The notes under the pieces were generated by a model. That model saw nothing but the letters and a program-made list of their open reading frames with translations, had not been told where the DNA came from and did no database searches. From positions 968,501-1,032,500 of the forward strand of contig JADJWV010000002.1 of the NCBI GenBank assembly GCA_016716185.1: a DNA stretch of 64,000 nt, in the 5' to 3' direction. Position numbers and translations under genes: made by a program. Shown one piece after another: positions 28,553 through 37,763 of this stretch. Origin of the DNA: Saprospiraceae bacterium (GTDB lineage Bacteria > Bacteroidota > Bacteroidia > Chitinophagales > Saprospiraceae). How positions within the stretch are numbered: position 1 is the first letter of the stretch; every line of letters starts with the position of its first letter.

Positions 28553-29218
28553 TTATAAACTTTCAAACGCCTGAAGCAATTTGATCTGATTTCTGTAAAG
28601 CAGCAATTTGTGGTCGTTTTCGAGTTTTTTTAATAAGCGGGAAATTACGACTCTCGAACTGGCTAGGTCTTCCGCAATTTGTTGGTGGGAGAGATTGATG
28701 AGACTGGAGCCTGAAATTCTGGATTTTTCTTTTAAATAGAGGATTAATCGGTCGTCGAGTTTTTGGAAAGCAATCTGGTCAATGGTCTTTAATAATTCAT
28801 CAAAACGCAGTTTCATGTTGCGCATGATAAAACTTTTCCAACTCGGATATTTGAGCAACCATTCGTCCATGAGCTGAATGGGTATGGCATATAAATATAA
28901 TTCTCCTTCAGATATCGCCTTGATCTCGCTGGGATGTTGCTGCATACAACAGGTAATGGTCATTGCACAAATTTCCATGGGCATCAGGTTGTATAAAAAA
29001 ATCTCATTGCCTTCATCGTCGATGCGGCTCACCTTGATAGAGCCTTCCAATACCAAAGGCATTTTTCTGATGATTTGCCCGGAATCAATGATGCCCTCTC
29101 CAGAAGGGATAAACATCAGTTGCGCTTTTTGAACGATTTCCTTTGTCAAACCGGATTCAAAGAGGTCTTCCAGCTTTTTTTCAAAATCATGCCTGATTTT
29201 CGCATTTATTTCATTCAT
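28553..29218 (-). CDS. Crp/Fnr family transcriptional regulator
   Basis: A 221-residue cytoplasmic regulator: cyclic-nucleotide-binding-like domain (about 20-135), then a long dimer helix and a C-terminal winged helix-turn-helix (LSHQQIAEDLASSRVVISRL). The cNMP domain lacks a clear cAMP-binding RxS motif and contains C-A-M-T-I-T-C-C (ICAMTITCCMQQ), a Cys-rich strand seen in Bacteroidota Crp/Fnr proteins next to sulfur genes, where it could sense thiol state (inference). It is directly upstream of the MBL-rhodanese gene on the same strand and probably controls it. Confidence 0.9.
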   Translation of the reverse strand: MNEINAKIRHDFEKKLEDLFESGLTKEIVQKAQLMFIPSGEGIIDSGQIIRKMPLVLEGSIKVSRIDDEGNEIFLYNLMPMEICAMTITCCMQQHPSEIKAISEGELYLYAIPIQLMDEWLLKYPSWKSFIMRNMKLRFDELLKTIDQIAFQKLDDRLILYLKEKSRISGSSLINLSHQQIAEDLASSRVVISRLLKKLENDHKLLLYRNQIKLLQAFESL

Positions 29219-29329
29219 ATGGAGAAGCTTCTGGCTCTATAGTGAATTTATTTTTGAGAAGTTCAAAAGTTCAACAATTTAGGTACGTCTAAGGTTTTCT
29301 GCTTAGTTTTACGAGCAAAATTGATTTCT

Positions 29330-29791
29330 ATGGAAGATTTGTTATTGTCTTTACACTCCTGGATGCGTTGGGTCGTTTTAAGTCTTGGTGTTTACGCTCT
29401 TTATACGAATTACCGGGGCTGGAAATTTGGCCTTCTTTACGGAGGTTATTACAAGAAGATAAACACCTGGTTTCTGGCATCCTTACATACTCAGCTGGTA
29501 CTCGGATTTATCATGTACTTTGGAACTTCTACTTTGATGAAGGGCATTTTAGCTGATTTTGGGGCTTCCATGAAAATGGCAGAATCCCGTTTTTGGAGTG
29601 TCGAGCATATGATGGGCATGGTCGTAGGAATTCTGATAGCGCAAATCGGCAGCATTCGTGCGAAAAAGGCCTGCGATGGAACTTCTGCATTTAAAACCGC
29701 TTTTATCTGGTTTGGAGTTGCGTTGGCCATTATCCTGCTGATGATCCCATTCGGAATCTGGAATGTGGAAAGGCCTTTATTCAGAATCTGA
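29330..29791 (+). CDS. Small multi-pass membrane protein, cytochrome b-like family
   Basis: The ATG at 29330 gives 153 residues (a TTG three codons upstream is less likely). Four hydrophobic segments are visible, with His residues in SLHSWMRW, ASLHTQL and SVEHMMGM that could bind haem. It resembles short Bacteroidota proteins that databases often name cytochrome B; haem binding is not proven. It is divergent from the Crp/Fnr gene, with about 110 bp between them. The role is unknown. Confidence 0.7.
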   Translation: MEDLLLSLHSWMRWVVLSLGVYALYTNYRGWKFGLLYGGYYKKINTWFLASLHTQLVLGFIMYFGTSTLMKGILADFGASMKMAESRFWSVEHMMGMVVGILIAQIGSIRAKKACDGTSAFKTAFIWFGVALAIILLMIPFGIWNVERPLFRI

Positions 29792-30056
29792 CAGGGGCTT
29801 TACTTTGAACCCTTAAGGATAAAAACAACTGAATTTCAACGGGAATATTTGTGAATGAAAAGTGTTCACTACAAAACCGGCAGGGAAAATCTTTGAAAAA
29901 TTCAATAAGCGATTTGAAGCAAATCCAAAAACAACTCAAACGATACCGGCGAATTTATTGTAGACCGATTTCAATCGTGCATTCCACTTCGCAATAATAG
30001 TAATTAAGAATTTGAACAAATAAGTTTCAGTCTTTAAATGGATTTTACCTTATCAA

Positions 30057-30713
30057 TTATTCACAAATGCGCTCACCGACTCCCAAAGGTGCATATTTGC
30101 AGACTTCATATACTACGGTCACCTCCAGGTTAAACTCCAAAGTAAAATGCATTTTCAAGCCTTTGGGTGAAGGTTCACCAGTCATGATAAAAGACAGATC
30201 GTCCTGCAGATTTGTCGAAGTGACATACCTCGACATGGCTTTATTAAGTTCACTTATGGCTTTGCCATTCAGATACTCATTGAGTTTGACAGCATTGCTG
30301 AATGGTGTCGCAGGGATATCAAACAAGGGAAGTAAAACATTTCTTTCTTTCAGTAAAAGCAAATCAAAAGTACCATCACCAGAAATAACCCCCAAATTGA
30401 GGAACATCGCTGCCGCAGTGTTGTCAGCGGCTCTGCTGTAATTCACTTTTGCAGAAGTTACCTGAAGTGACTTCAAGGTGTAAGGGTCGGATGGGAGAGA
30501 AAGTGCTGACCTGATTTGCGAAGCCGTAATCTTATTGGCCAACAGAAAAATTTTATCTTCATTGACTTCATAGGTTGTTATAAACGGCAACTTCCTTGTT
30601 TCTGTAAAAATTTGATCGGCGCATGCTTCTTCTTCACCCGCTAAAAATTCCTCCAGACCGCAGCAACCTGAAAGACCCAGATATAAGGCGCATAGCATTA
30701 ACTTTATTTTCAT
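30057..30713 (-). CDS. Hypothetical lipoprotein
   Basis: A 218-residue protein with a lipoprotein signal (LYLGLSGCCG, Cys at residue 17), so probably membrane-attached in the periplasm. The rest is predicted mixed alpha/beta with two late Cys residues (VCKYAP, RICE). No family is recognised. It is the second gene of a two-gene unit, 11 bp after the outer-membrane-type protein, and may act with it. Confidence 0.75.
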   Translation of the reverse strand: MKIKLMLCALYLGLSGCCGLEEFLAGEEEACADQIFTETRKLPFITTYEVNEDKIFLLANKITASQIRSALSLPSDPYTLKSLQVTSAKVNYSRAADNTAAAMFLNLGVISGDGTFDLLLLKERNVLLPLFDIPATPFSNAVKLNEYLNGKAISELNKAMSRYVTSTNLQDDLSFIMTGEPSPKGLKMHFTLEFNLEVTVVYEVCKYAPLGVGERICE

Positions 30714-30724
30714 AATTTTTAATT

Positions 30725-31603
30725 TTAAAATTGTAAACTAATACCGGCAGCAGCCGTAACGGAACCCGAATATTGGATTGATGAATGCACATTGATAAAG
30801 GCCAACCGCAGAGCTGCAGACAACTCGACTGCCAAAGCTTGTTTATTGGTCAAATTAATTTTATTCACTTTTGTTTCTGAATTCCGCGTGTATTGATATT
30901 CGATATCGGTGCTTGCAGACTGAACGGCTCCAATCAATTGTGCCGACCAGAATTTACCTGATTTTCCAACATGCAAAGACATCAAATGCGCATTATGAGT
31001 CAAGTAAGGATCATCCTTAAATTGCTGGTAGAAGTATCCTACCGATAAATCCAAAGGAATCATTTTCAGGTAAGGATTCAGGGAGTGTCGGAAACCCAGG
31101 CCCAGCATTTTTACTTTGCCAAGATTGTCGTCTAATTCAAATGCAAAATATCTTGCAGTAAATTCAGTATTGAAAATTCCCCCAACAGTCAGTTGTGGAG
31201 TTGCCATTGGCATCCGCCTTATATTGTAGCCTCCGGGAAATACATACACGGTCCCATTGACTCCATCCACATAAACCGGTTGAATACTTCCAATGATAGT
31301 TGGAGCTGCTGCAGATTGCATGGGGTCAAAGTCAGGATCTGTCGTTGCCGTAAATGTCTTCTGAGAAGTCGAAGGATAAGCTATGGTAGCTACCATTCCA
31401 ACCCTGAAATAAAGGGAAGTGTCAATGGAAGACCATTCGCGGGTTCCGGTATGTAAATTCGACGTAAATAAATCAGCCAAAGGCTGAACATATCCCGCAG
31501 AATTCGCATCGATATAAGCGTCAAAAAAATCCTCAACCTTCTGAGCGGATAAATTGATTTGTGTAATACAAACGAATAATACAATGGATGTAATGTTGCG
31601 CAT
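30725..31603 (-). CDS. Outer-membrane beta-barrel-like protein (DUF6588-like)
   Basis: The ATG at 31603 (MRNITSIVLFV) gives 292 residues with a signal peptide ending NLSAQ; an ATG 22 codons upstream has no signal-like start. The body has alternating hydrophobic strands (LGLGFRHSLNPYLKMIPLDLSVGYFYQQF) and ends in a terminal Phe (AAGISLQF), as in outer-membrane barrels. It resembles DUF6588 proteins of Bacteroidota, from memory of the family. The role is unknown; its partner may be the lipoprotein downstream. Confidence 0.7.
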   Translation of the reverse strand: MRNITSIVLFVCITQINLSAQKVEDFFDAYIDANSAGYVQPLADLFTSNLHTGTREWSSIDTSLYFRVGMVATIAYPSTSQKTFTATTDPDFDPMQSAAAPTIIGSIQPVYVDGVNGTVYVFPGGYNIRRMPMATPQLTVGGIFNTEFTARYFAFELDDNLGKVKMLGLGFRHSLNPYLKMIPLDLSVGYFYQQFKDDPYLTHNAHLMSLHVGKSGKFWSAQLIGAVQSASTDIEYQYTRNSETKVNKINLTNKQALAVELSAALRLAFINVHSSIQYSGSVTAAAGISLQF

Positions 31604-31854
31604 GATCGCGAATTTTTGGAGGCTTAATAAGCAGCCTCGGGTTATAAAATTACTGCATTTTACAGACATGGATGATTTTTTTGAGTTTTATTAGAAAATT
31701 TTTGATTTTCCTTTGTTAAATGAAGCCTCCCATGGGGTTCTTGCAGGTCGCGAAATAATTGAGCCATCTGACTATCAATTCATAAATTTTACTCTTTATA
31801 ACCTCCGATTCGCTGTAAAACGTCATTTGAATTCCAGCTGCAAAATTTTTTTGG

Positions 31855-31862
31855 TAATTTTG
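31855..31862 (+). promoter_or_regulatory. Bacteroidota -7 promoter element TAATTTTG
   Basis: TAATTTTG matches TAnnTTTG 15 bp upstream of the ATG of the BNR protein gene. A TTTG at 31826 is 25 bp upstream, slightly further than the usual spacing, so support is moderate. Confidence 0.35.
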
Positions 31863-31877
31863 AGAAAATTTTAATAC

Positions 31878-34800
31878 ATGCTTCGGAATTTTTTGTTTGC
31901 GATGATGATACTGATTTCGTACAGTGCTTCAGCACAGGTTCGGGTATTGCAGGAATATATTGAAGAAGGTCATAATTATCACAAGATTTGTAAGAAAGCT
32001 GAAAAGCTGATCCGGAAAAATAAAATTGAAAATGAAGCTTACAGAGAAGGTGAATTCAGAAAGAAAAAATCAAAGGATTTTCTGGATGACGATAAAATGA
32101 AATTTGAGCGATGGAAATGGTATTGGAGAGACCGGGTCAACGAGGACGGTAGTTTTCCGGATTTGTTATCTCAATGGCAAGTCTACAATCAGGTTTCCAA
32201 TGAGTCCCGTTCGGTCTTGTCTAGAAATATCCCGCAGTGGAAGCACGAAGGCCCTGTAAAAAACACCGGTGGCTATTGGGGCATGGGCCGCACTACGCAT
32301 GTGAGTTTTCACCCGTCACAGCGAAATACGTTTTATGTAGCCTCTCCCAATGGCGGAATCTGGAAAACTCTGGATGCCGGAAAAACCTATACCTCGATTG
32401 CCGATAATTTACCTTATCAGCCTGTAGGGATCGTATTGGTTAATCCCGAAAATCCAAATATGCTGTACGCCACGCTGGGAGAAAAAGAAGGATGGTGGCA
32501 ATACAGTATGGGAGTTTATAAAACCACAAACGGAGGAACCACCTGGAACCCAACTTCTTTGAATTGGAAACTATCTGATAACAAGGTAATTTTTGCTTTG
32601 CAAATGAATCCTCAGAATCCTTCCATTTTGATAGCAGCCACCAGCGATGGAATTTATAAAACTTTCAATGGTGGAAATGCTTGGGTGCGAATCCGGACTG
32701 AAAATTTCTCGGATGTGATCTTCAAACCAGGGGATACCAGTGTGGTCTATGCAGCCAGCAACGACTATTGGGGAAACTCCAATGTGTTTAAATCAACAGA
32801 CGGTGGGAATACTTTTTCAAAAGTAACTGAATTTGGCTTGCAAAAAGTCTTTTTGAAATTTGCGACAACATTGGCCGATGAGGAATATCTGGGCTTGAAT
32901 ATGAGTGTAGATGGAGAAAAGCGATTTTATCTTTCTAAAAACAGTGCGCAGACATTTGAATTTGTTTCCAACATGCCCGAAAATCTGGTGCTGTATTTTT
33001 CCCAAAACAACAAATCGATATTGTACAGTGGGTATGTTGTGATCTATAAGTCGACCGATGGTGGTAAAAACTGGAACCAGATCACCGATTGGTGGGCCAG
33101 CGGAAGAGGTTTGCCTGAAATCCATGCTGATCATCATTTTATAGGACACTATCCAGGCAACCGGGACGAAATGTATTTTGGTTGCGATGGCGGCGTATAC
33201 AGATATCGCGAAAGTACTGAGACCTGGGACGAATTGGTCAATGGACTTGCAATTACGCAATTTTATAAAATGGCCATTTCAACAACCATTCCTCCTGTAT
33301 TAATAGGAGGTAGTCAGGACAATGGTGGATGGGTAAGACGAGCCAACGGTAGCTGGGGCAATACGAATGGAGGCGATGCCATGACTCAGATTCTGGATCC
33401 TACCAATCCCAACATAGGATATACCGAATATTGGGGTGGTAATGCGGTTTACAGAACAACCAATGGTTTTAATAATCTCGACGACATTACTCAAAATATT
33501 GGAGCAAGTTTACCAGGTCAATGGGTTACGCCATTTAACCTCAATCCACAAAATCCCAAAACATTCATCATTGGATATAACGAGGTTTTTGTTTCACACG
33601 ATCGGGGCAATTCGTTTCGCAAAATCAGCAACAATCTCACCGGCCACATCGATAATGATTTGCGTGAAGTTAAAATAAGTCCGGTAGATACAAATTTTAT
33701 TGCTGCGACCAGAGCAAATACACTTTATACTTCCAAGGATTTTGGTAAAACCTGGAAGTCTTCAAATCTGATCAGCAACCTGGATATAACCGGTATTGAA
33801 TTTCATCCTAAAAACGGAAACAGGATGTGGTGCACGCGCGGAGGACTTGGAGCGATTAAAGTTATGGAATCAAATAATCAGGGAACCTCGTGGATCAATA
33901 TCACTAAGAATATGGTGAATACTCCTGTTTTATGTATAGCTTATGATGAAGCAGCAAATACTTTATTTATTGGTACTGATTTTGGCTTGTTTTATTCCGA
34001 CGCCGATAACATCGATTGGCAATATTACGGTGTCGGATTACCGCATACATCCGTAACCGACATTGAACTGCATCAGGGATTGCGTAAATTGTATGTGAGT
34101 ACCTATGGGAGAGGATTTTACTCCATTGATCTTCCGGATTGTGCACCGGCTCAATTAAATTTATACACGCAGTTGAATCGGGGTGGATTTGAGTTAATAG
34201 ATTCGTTAAAGGTATGTTCCGGATCGCATGTCGTGTTTAAAACTCAGGATTTACTAAAAGGAAATTTTAGATGGAGGGGTCCGGGATTTGACACAACCCT
34301 GATCGATCAAATTAATTTTGATGCAGGTGTATTTACTAAATTTCAACAAAATGGAAATTATATTTTGGAATATACGTCGGAAACAGGATGTAAAAGAATA
34401 GACACCGTTTACATTAGGGTTATTCCAAGACCCGCATTTAAGCCCGTTTCCAATTTCGACCATTTAGACTGTAACCATCCGGTTTTGACATTATCTCCGG
34501 GCATGAATAATGACAGTCTGACTTTTGATTTTATTTGGACAAGCCCAAATACGGATACGGTACAAAGTTATAACCTGAATGCGGATCAAGCTGGGTTCTA
34601 TCGCCTCGCCGTTGTCAATAAATCTTCGAGTTGTGCCTTTCAGGATTCTATAATGATTATTAAATTTGAAGATCCAGTTTTCGATACTACACTTATATCA
34701 AACAACCTGTGTCATGGAGAAGCAAATGGTCAGATCCAGGTTTTTGTTTCAGAGGGCAGGTTGCCTTATACATACAAATGGTCCAATGGCATCGGTACTT

Positions 34801-35396
34801 CTTCTAATACTGCGCTGGCTGCCGGAACCTATCGACTGGAGCTGACTGATGCAAATTCCTGCAGTTTGACTGCTCAATTTGAAATTACACAGCCCGAAGC
34901 CTACCAGGTTGGGTATATGATAAAACATACGGGATCAGCGGATGGATCTATTCTGATAGATGTTCAGGGCAATACAGCACCTTATCTTTTTGAATGGTAC
35001 AAAGATGGAATTTTGATTTCAACGATGAAAGATTTGTTGCTTATAACACCCGGGTTTTATAGTCTGAAAATTTTAGATGCTAACGATTGTTTGTATGAGT
35101 TGAAAGATCTTGAAGTCAAAGAACTCGTTGGGACTTCCAGTCCAACAAATTTTGATGTTGAAATTTTTCCCAATCCTGCCAAAAACCTGCTGCAAATCAA
35201 AATAAGGTCCGGTGATGTCAAGCTGAATAAAATCCAATTATTTGATTTACAAGGTAGGGAATTGCGCCTGAAACTAAAAACTGAAGAAAATACTTCGGCT
35301 ACTGTGGACCTTTCGACACTCCAAACGGGAAGGTATCTACTCCGTTTTTTCGCCGGATCCCAATTAATGGAATATCACATCACAAAATCGGAATGA
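31878..35396 (+). CDS. Secreted BNR/sialidase-propeller protein with SprB-like repeat and T9SS sorting domain
   Basis: A 1172-residue protein. A signal peptide (1-19, ending SASAQ) is followed by a charged helical stretch (about 20-100) and a two-part beta-propeller of VPS10/xyloglucanase type with BNR Asp-box-like motifs (KTLDAGKTY, KTTNGGTTW, KSTDGGNTF, KSTDGGKNW, TSKDFGKTW) from about 130 to 760. PKD/Ig-like segments follow and one SprB-like repeat (LCHGEANGQIQVFVSEGRLPYTY...SNG). The C-terminus is a T9SS sorting domain (IFPNPAKNLLQIKI). It is exported and may bind or cut polysaccharide, but no catalytic residues can be named. Confidence 0.88.
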   Translation: MLRNFLFAMMILISYSASAQVRVLQEYIEEGHNYHKICKKAEKLIRKNKIENEAYREGEFRKKKSKDFLDDDKMKFERWKWYWRDRVNEDGSFPDLLSQWQVYNQVSNESRSVLSRNIPQWKHEGPVKNTGGYWGMGRTTHVSFHPSQRNTFYVASPNGGIWKTLDAGKTYTSIADNLPYQPVGIVLVNPENPNMLYATLGEKEGWWQYSMGVYKTTNGGTTWNPTSLNWKLSDNKVIFALQMNPQNPSILIAATSDGIYKTFNGGNAWVRIRTENFSDVIFKPGDTSVVYAASNDYWGNSNVFKSTDGGNTFSKVTEFGLQKVFLKFATTLADEEYLGLNMSVDGEKRFYLSKNSAQTFEFVSNMPENLVLYFSQNNKSILYSGYVVIYKSTDGGKNWNQITDWWASGRGLPEIHADHHFIGHYPGNRDEMYFGCDGGVYRYRESTETWDELVNGLAITQFYKMAISTTIPPVLIGGSQDNGGWVRRANGSWGNTNGGDAMTQILDPTNPNIGYTEYWGGNAVYRTTNGFNNLDDITQNIGASLPGQWVTPFNLNPQNPKTFIIGYNEVFVSHDRGNSFRKISNNLTGHIDNDLREVKISPVDTNFIAATRANTLYTSKDFGKTWKSSNLISNLDITGIEFHPKNGNRMWCTRGGLGAIKVMESNNQGTSWINITKNMVNTPVLCIAYDEAANTLFIGTDFGLFYSDADNIDWQYYGVGLPHTSVTDIELHQGLRKLYVSTYGRGFYSIDLPDCAPAQLNLYTQLNRGGFELIDSLKVCSGSHVVFKTQDLLKGNFRWRGPGFDTTLIDQINFDAGVFTKFQQNGNYILEYTSETGCKRIDTVYIRVIPRPAFKPVSNFDHLDCNHPVLTLSPGMNNDSLTFDFIWTSPNTDTVQSYNLNADQAGFYRLAVVNKSSSCAFQDSIMIIKFEDPVFDTTLISNNLCHGEANGQIQVFVSEGRLPYTYKWSNGIGTSSNTALAAGTYRLELTDANSCSLTAQFEITQPEAYQVGYMIKHTGSADGSILIDVQGNTAPYLFEWYKDGILISTMKDLLLITPGFYSLKILDANDCLYELKDLEVKELVGTSSPTNFDVEIFPNPAKNLLQIKIRSGDVKLNKIQLFDLQGRELRLKLKTEENTSATVDLSTLQTGRYLLRFFAGSQLMEYHITKSE

Positions 35397-35424
35397 TGGC
35401 TGGATTATAAATGGGGTAAGTCAT

Positions 35425-36144
35425 ATGGAAAAAATATGTATTCAATGTGGGGCCTTGCTTAATGGCCCCTTCTGTAGTGCATGTGGAGCCAATCAGCAGA
35501 AATCTCAAATCAAATTTGGAAATTTTTTTAATGTTCTTTTCGAGTTTGTTACTAATTGGGAGCGAAAACTATCGTCAACCATTAAAGATTTATTTAATGA
35601 TCCAGGGACTGTAGTCAGGCATTTTACAGACATCAGCAAAGAAAAGTATTACCACCCAGTAAAATTTTTATTGTTTTGGGGAGGAATTAATTTTCTGGCG
35701 ACCAAATGGATGCATGTTGGCTTTTTTCAAAAGGAACCCGATCCAGATCTGATCATGCAACGTGCAGTTGAATTTGTGAAAGAATATTGGAGCTTTGTAT
35801 GGATGGCAACAATGCCATTTACAGCTCTTGGGCATTACATTTTATCTTTTAGAAAGGATGGCAAATTTGTACACCATTGTGTATTCGCTTCTTATCTGGT
35901 AGGCATGAATTTATTGATAAACATTCCCCTTTTTTTAATTGATAAGTTTTATCCTGATTTAAAGGATTTAAACAGCACGATACATCTTATTTGTTCATTT
36001 GCAATAATCTTTCATTTTACAAGGATGTGGCTCCTTAAGAATATTTGGTGGAGTTTATTTGTTTCAGTTTTTATTTATTTGTCTACCTATATAGGTGTTT
36101 TTATATACCTGGTGATCATATACGTTCTCTTTCATTTTATTTGA
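35425..36144 (+). CDS. DUF3667-like zinc-ribbon membrane protein
   Basis: A 239-residue protein. The N-terminus carries a zinc-ribbon (C-I-Q-C at about 5-8 and C-S-A-C at about 17-20), followed by the DUF3667-type segment GNFFNVLFEFVTNWERK and FNDPGTVVRHF...YYHPVKFLLF, then four to five transmembrane helices. It fits the DUF3667 family common in Bacteroidota; the role is unknown. It starts 29 bp after the BNR gene and may be in one unit with it. The REP array begins after its stop. Confidence 0.8.
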   Translation: MEKICIQCGALLNGPFCSACGANQQKSQIKFGNFFNVLFEFVTNWERKLSSTIKDLFNDPGTVVRHFTDISKEKYYHPVKFLLFWGGINFLATKWMHVGFFQKEPDPDLIMQRAVEFVKEYWSFVWMATMPFTALGHYILSFRKDGKFVHHCVFASYLVGMNLLINIPLFLIDKFYPDLKDLNSTIHLICSFAIIFHFTRMWLLKNIWWSLFVSVFIYLSTYIGVFIYLVIIYVLFHFI

Positions 36145-36267
36145 ATCAGGAAAGAATTCATTTATTGGACTTAAAGAACAATGGTACGATAAATAGCTGT
36201 TGGTCCTTATTTTATTCATTCGGGATTCGGTTATGTATTTTTTAAAGTGCTTCCTCTATCATCCAAT

Positions 36268-36335
36268 CCGACCCTTCCAGGGTCGGGCTTAGCTTTTCAC
36301 ATCGTGTTTCCAAAATCTGAACTCTATGAGTTCAG
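36268..36335. repeat. Two hairpins at the left edge of the REP array
   Basis: CCGACCC-TTCCA-GGGTCGG (36268-36286) and CTGAACTC-TAT-GAGTTCAG (36317-36335) are perfect stems. The first resembles the hairpin CCGACCTT-GGA-AAGGTCGG that closes the array at 37036-37054, so the array has similar ends. The first could also act as a terminator for the DUF3667 gene. Confidence 0.7.
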
Positions 36336-36362
36336 AATAAATAACACCTTATATCCAACTTT

Positions 36363-37054
36363 GTCCCGGAGGGATCAGTCACCGTTAACCTGAAAGCACC
36401 CCGGAGCCCGACCTTGGAAAGGTCAGAAAAATTACCCTAGCTGCTCCCTGATGGATCATACTCGGTAACACGGAATAAGAAAACTACAAGTAGTTTGTAG
36501 CTGAAAAAGTATCCAACCTGATCCCGGAGGGATCAAATTCGGTAAAACGGAATAAGAAAACTACAAGTAGTTTAAAGCTGGGAAAGTATCCAACCTGATC
36601 CCGGAGGGATCAGTCACCGTTAACCTGAAAGCACCCCGGAGCCCGACCTTGGAAAGGTCAGAAAAATCACCCTAGCTGCTCCCGGAAGGATCATATTCGT
36701 TAAAACGGAATAAGAAAACTACAAGTAGTTTGTAGCTGGAAAAGTATCCAACCTGATCCCGGAGGGATCAGTCACCGTTAACCTGAAAGCACCCCGGAGC
36801 CCGACCTTGGAAAGGTCAGAAAAATCACCCTAGCTGCTCCCGGAGGGATCATATTCGTTAAAACGGAATAAGAAAACTACAAGTAGTTTAAAGCTGGGAA
36901 AGTATCCAACCTGATCCCGGAGGGATCATACTCGTTAACACGGAATAAGAAAACTACAAGTAGTTTGTAGCTGGAAAAGTATCCAACCTGATCCCGGAAG
37001 GATCAGTCACCGTTAACCTGAAAGCACCCAGGAGCCCGACCTTGGAAAGGTCGG
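36363..37054. repeat. REP/BIME-type palindrome array
   Basis: GATCCCGGAGGGATC-type palindromes occur at about 36363, 36520, 36597, 36755, 36913 and 36990, spaced 157, 77, 158, 158 and 77 bp, with further TCCCGGAGGGATC sites between (near 36679 and 36838). Two modules of about 81 and 77 bp alternate. One contains CACCGTTAACCTGAAAGC and the GACCTT-GGAAAGGTC hairpin. The other contains the AAACTAC-AA-GTAGTTT hairpin. This is a composite REP/BIME architecture, ending about 125 bp upstream of the IS200-like transposase gene. Confidence 0.85.
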
Positions 37055-37179
37055 ATAAACCCGAATCACCATTTAACCCAATTTAAAAAATAGAAACGCC
37101 AACTCAATAAATCAACCAGCCACCAAATATCTGAAAGCATTATCATTACTAAAAATTGGAACAGTAAGTTGACATTACC

Positions 37180-37656
37180 ATGGCCGACTCCTATAAAAAA
37201 GTTTATCTCCACCTGATTTTCGTTGTAAAAAACAGGGAAGCACTCCTTGCACAATCCTGGAGGCAAACGCTGTTTAAATACATGGCGGCATCTCTGAAAG
37301 CACGCGGACATTTTCCGCTTGCTGTAAACGGTTACCACGACCACATCCACCTGGCATTTGATTACAATTGCCAGGAACTCATCCCTGATCTTGTACGGGA
37401 ATTAAAGAAGTCATCCAACAAGTTTATAAATGAAAATAAATTTTGTAATAGCAAATTTGAATGGCAAAGCGGTTACGGATTATTTTCCGAAGACCATCGA
37501 AGTAAAAAGATGATCATCAATTATATTGAGAAACAGGAAACACATCACAGTAAAAAATGCTTTAAAGCAGAATTAATCGACTTATTCAAAAAATATCAAA
37601 TTCCACACGAAGAAAAATACCTTTTTGACTTTTTGGAGGAAATAAAAATCAATTAG
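37180..37656 (+). CDS. IS200-like / REP-associated tyrosine transposase (RAYT-like)
   Basis: A 158-residue Y1 transposase-family protein. The HUH metal site is H55-I-H57 (GYHDHIH), and the nucleophile Tyr is Y115 in IINYIEKQETHH. WQSGYGLFSEDHRSKK is also typical of the family. The length and fold fit a single-domain enzyme that nicks single-stranded DNA at hairpins. It follows a REP-type array, so it is more likely a domesticated RAYT acting on those palindromes than a free insertion sequence; no insertion-sequence ends were recognised. The catalytic residues are intact. Confidence 0.88.
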   Translation: MADSYKKVYLHLIFVVKNREALLAQSWRQTLFKYMAASLKARGHFPLAVNGYHDHIHLAFDYNCQELIPDLVRELKKSSNKFINENKFCNSKFEWQSGYGLFSEDHRSKKMIINYIEKQETHHSKKCFKAELIDLFKKYQIPHEEKYLFDFLEEIKIN

Positions 37657-37732
37657 CAGGAAGCAACAAACGACACATTTAAATAGTAGGATATTCCCAT
37701 AATTTTAACATGTCCGGAATCCATTCAAAACT

Positions 37733-37740
37733 TATCTTTG
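37733..37740 (+). promoter_or_regulatory. Bacteroidota -7 promoter element TATCTTTG
   Basis: TATCTTTG fits TAnnTTTG and lies 23 bp upstream of the ATG of the S46 peptidase gene. The same octamer occurs before efp and before the histidine kinase gene. No clear -33 element was found. Confidence 0.5.
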
Positions 37741-37763
37741 CAACCACTTAATCACAAATTGAT

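Noticed and set aside
36145..36267. Extra small gene after DUF3667
   Set aside because: Only an out-of-frame open stretch overlapping the DUF3667 end is seen, with no start context or recognisable protein.
36363..37054. CRISPR array or tandem coding repeat
   Set aside because: The intervals between palindromes are themselves repeated modules rather than unique spacers, and all frames are broken by stops.
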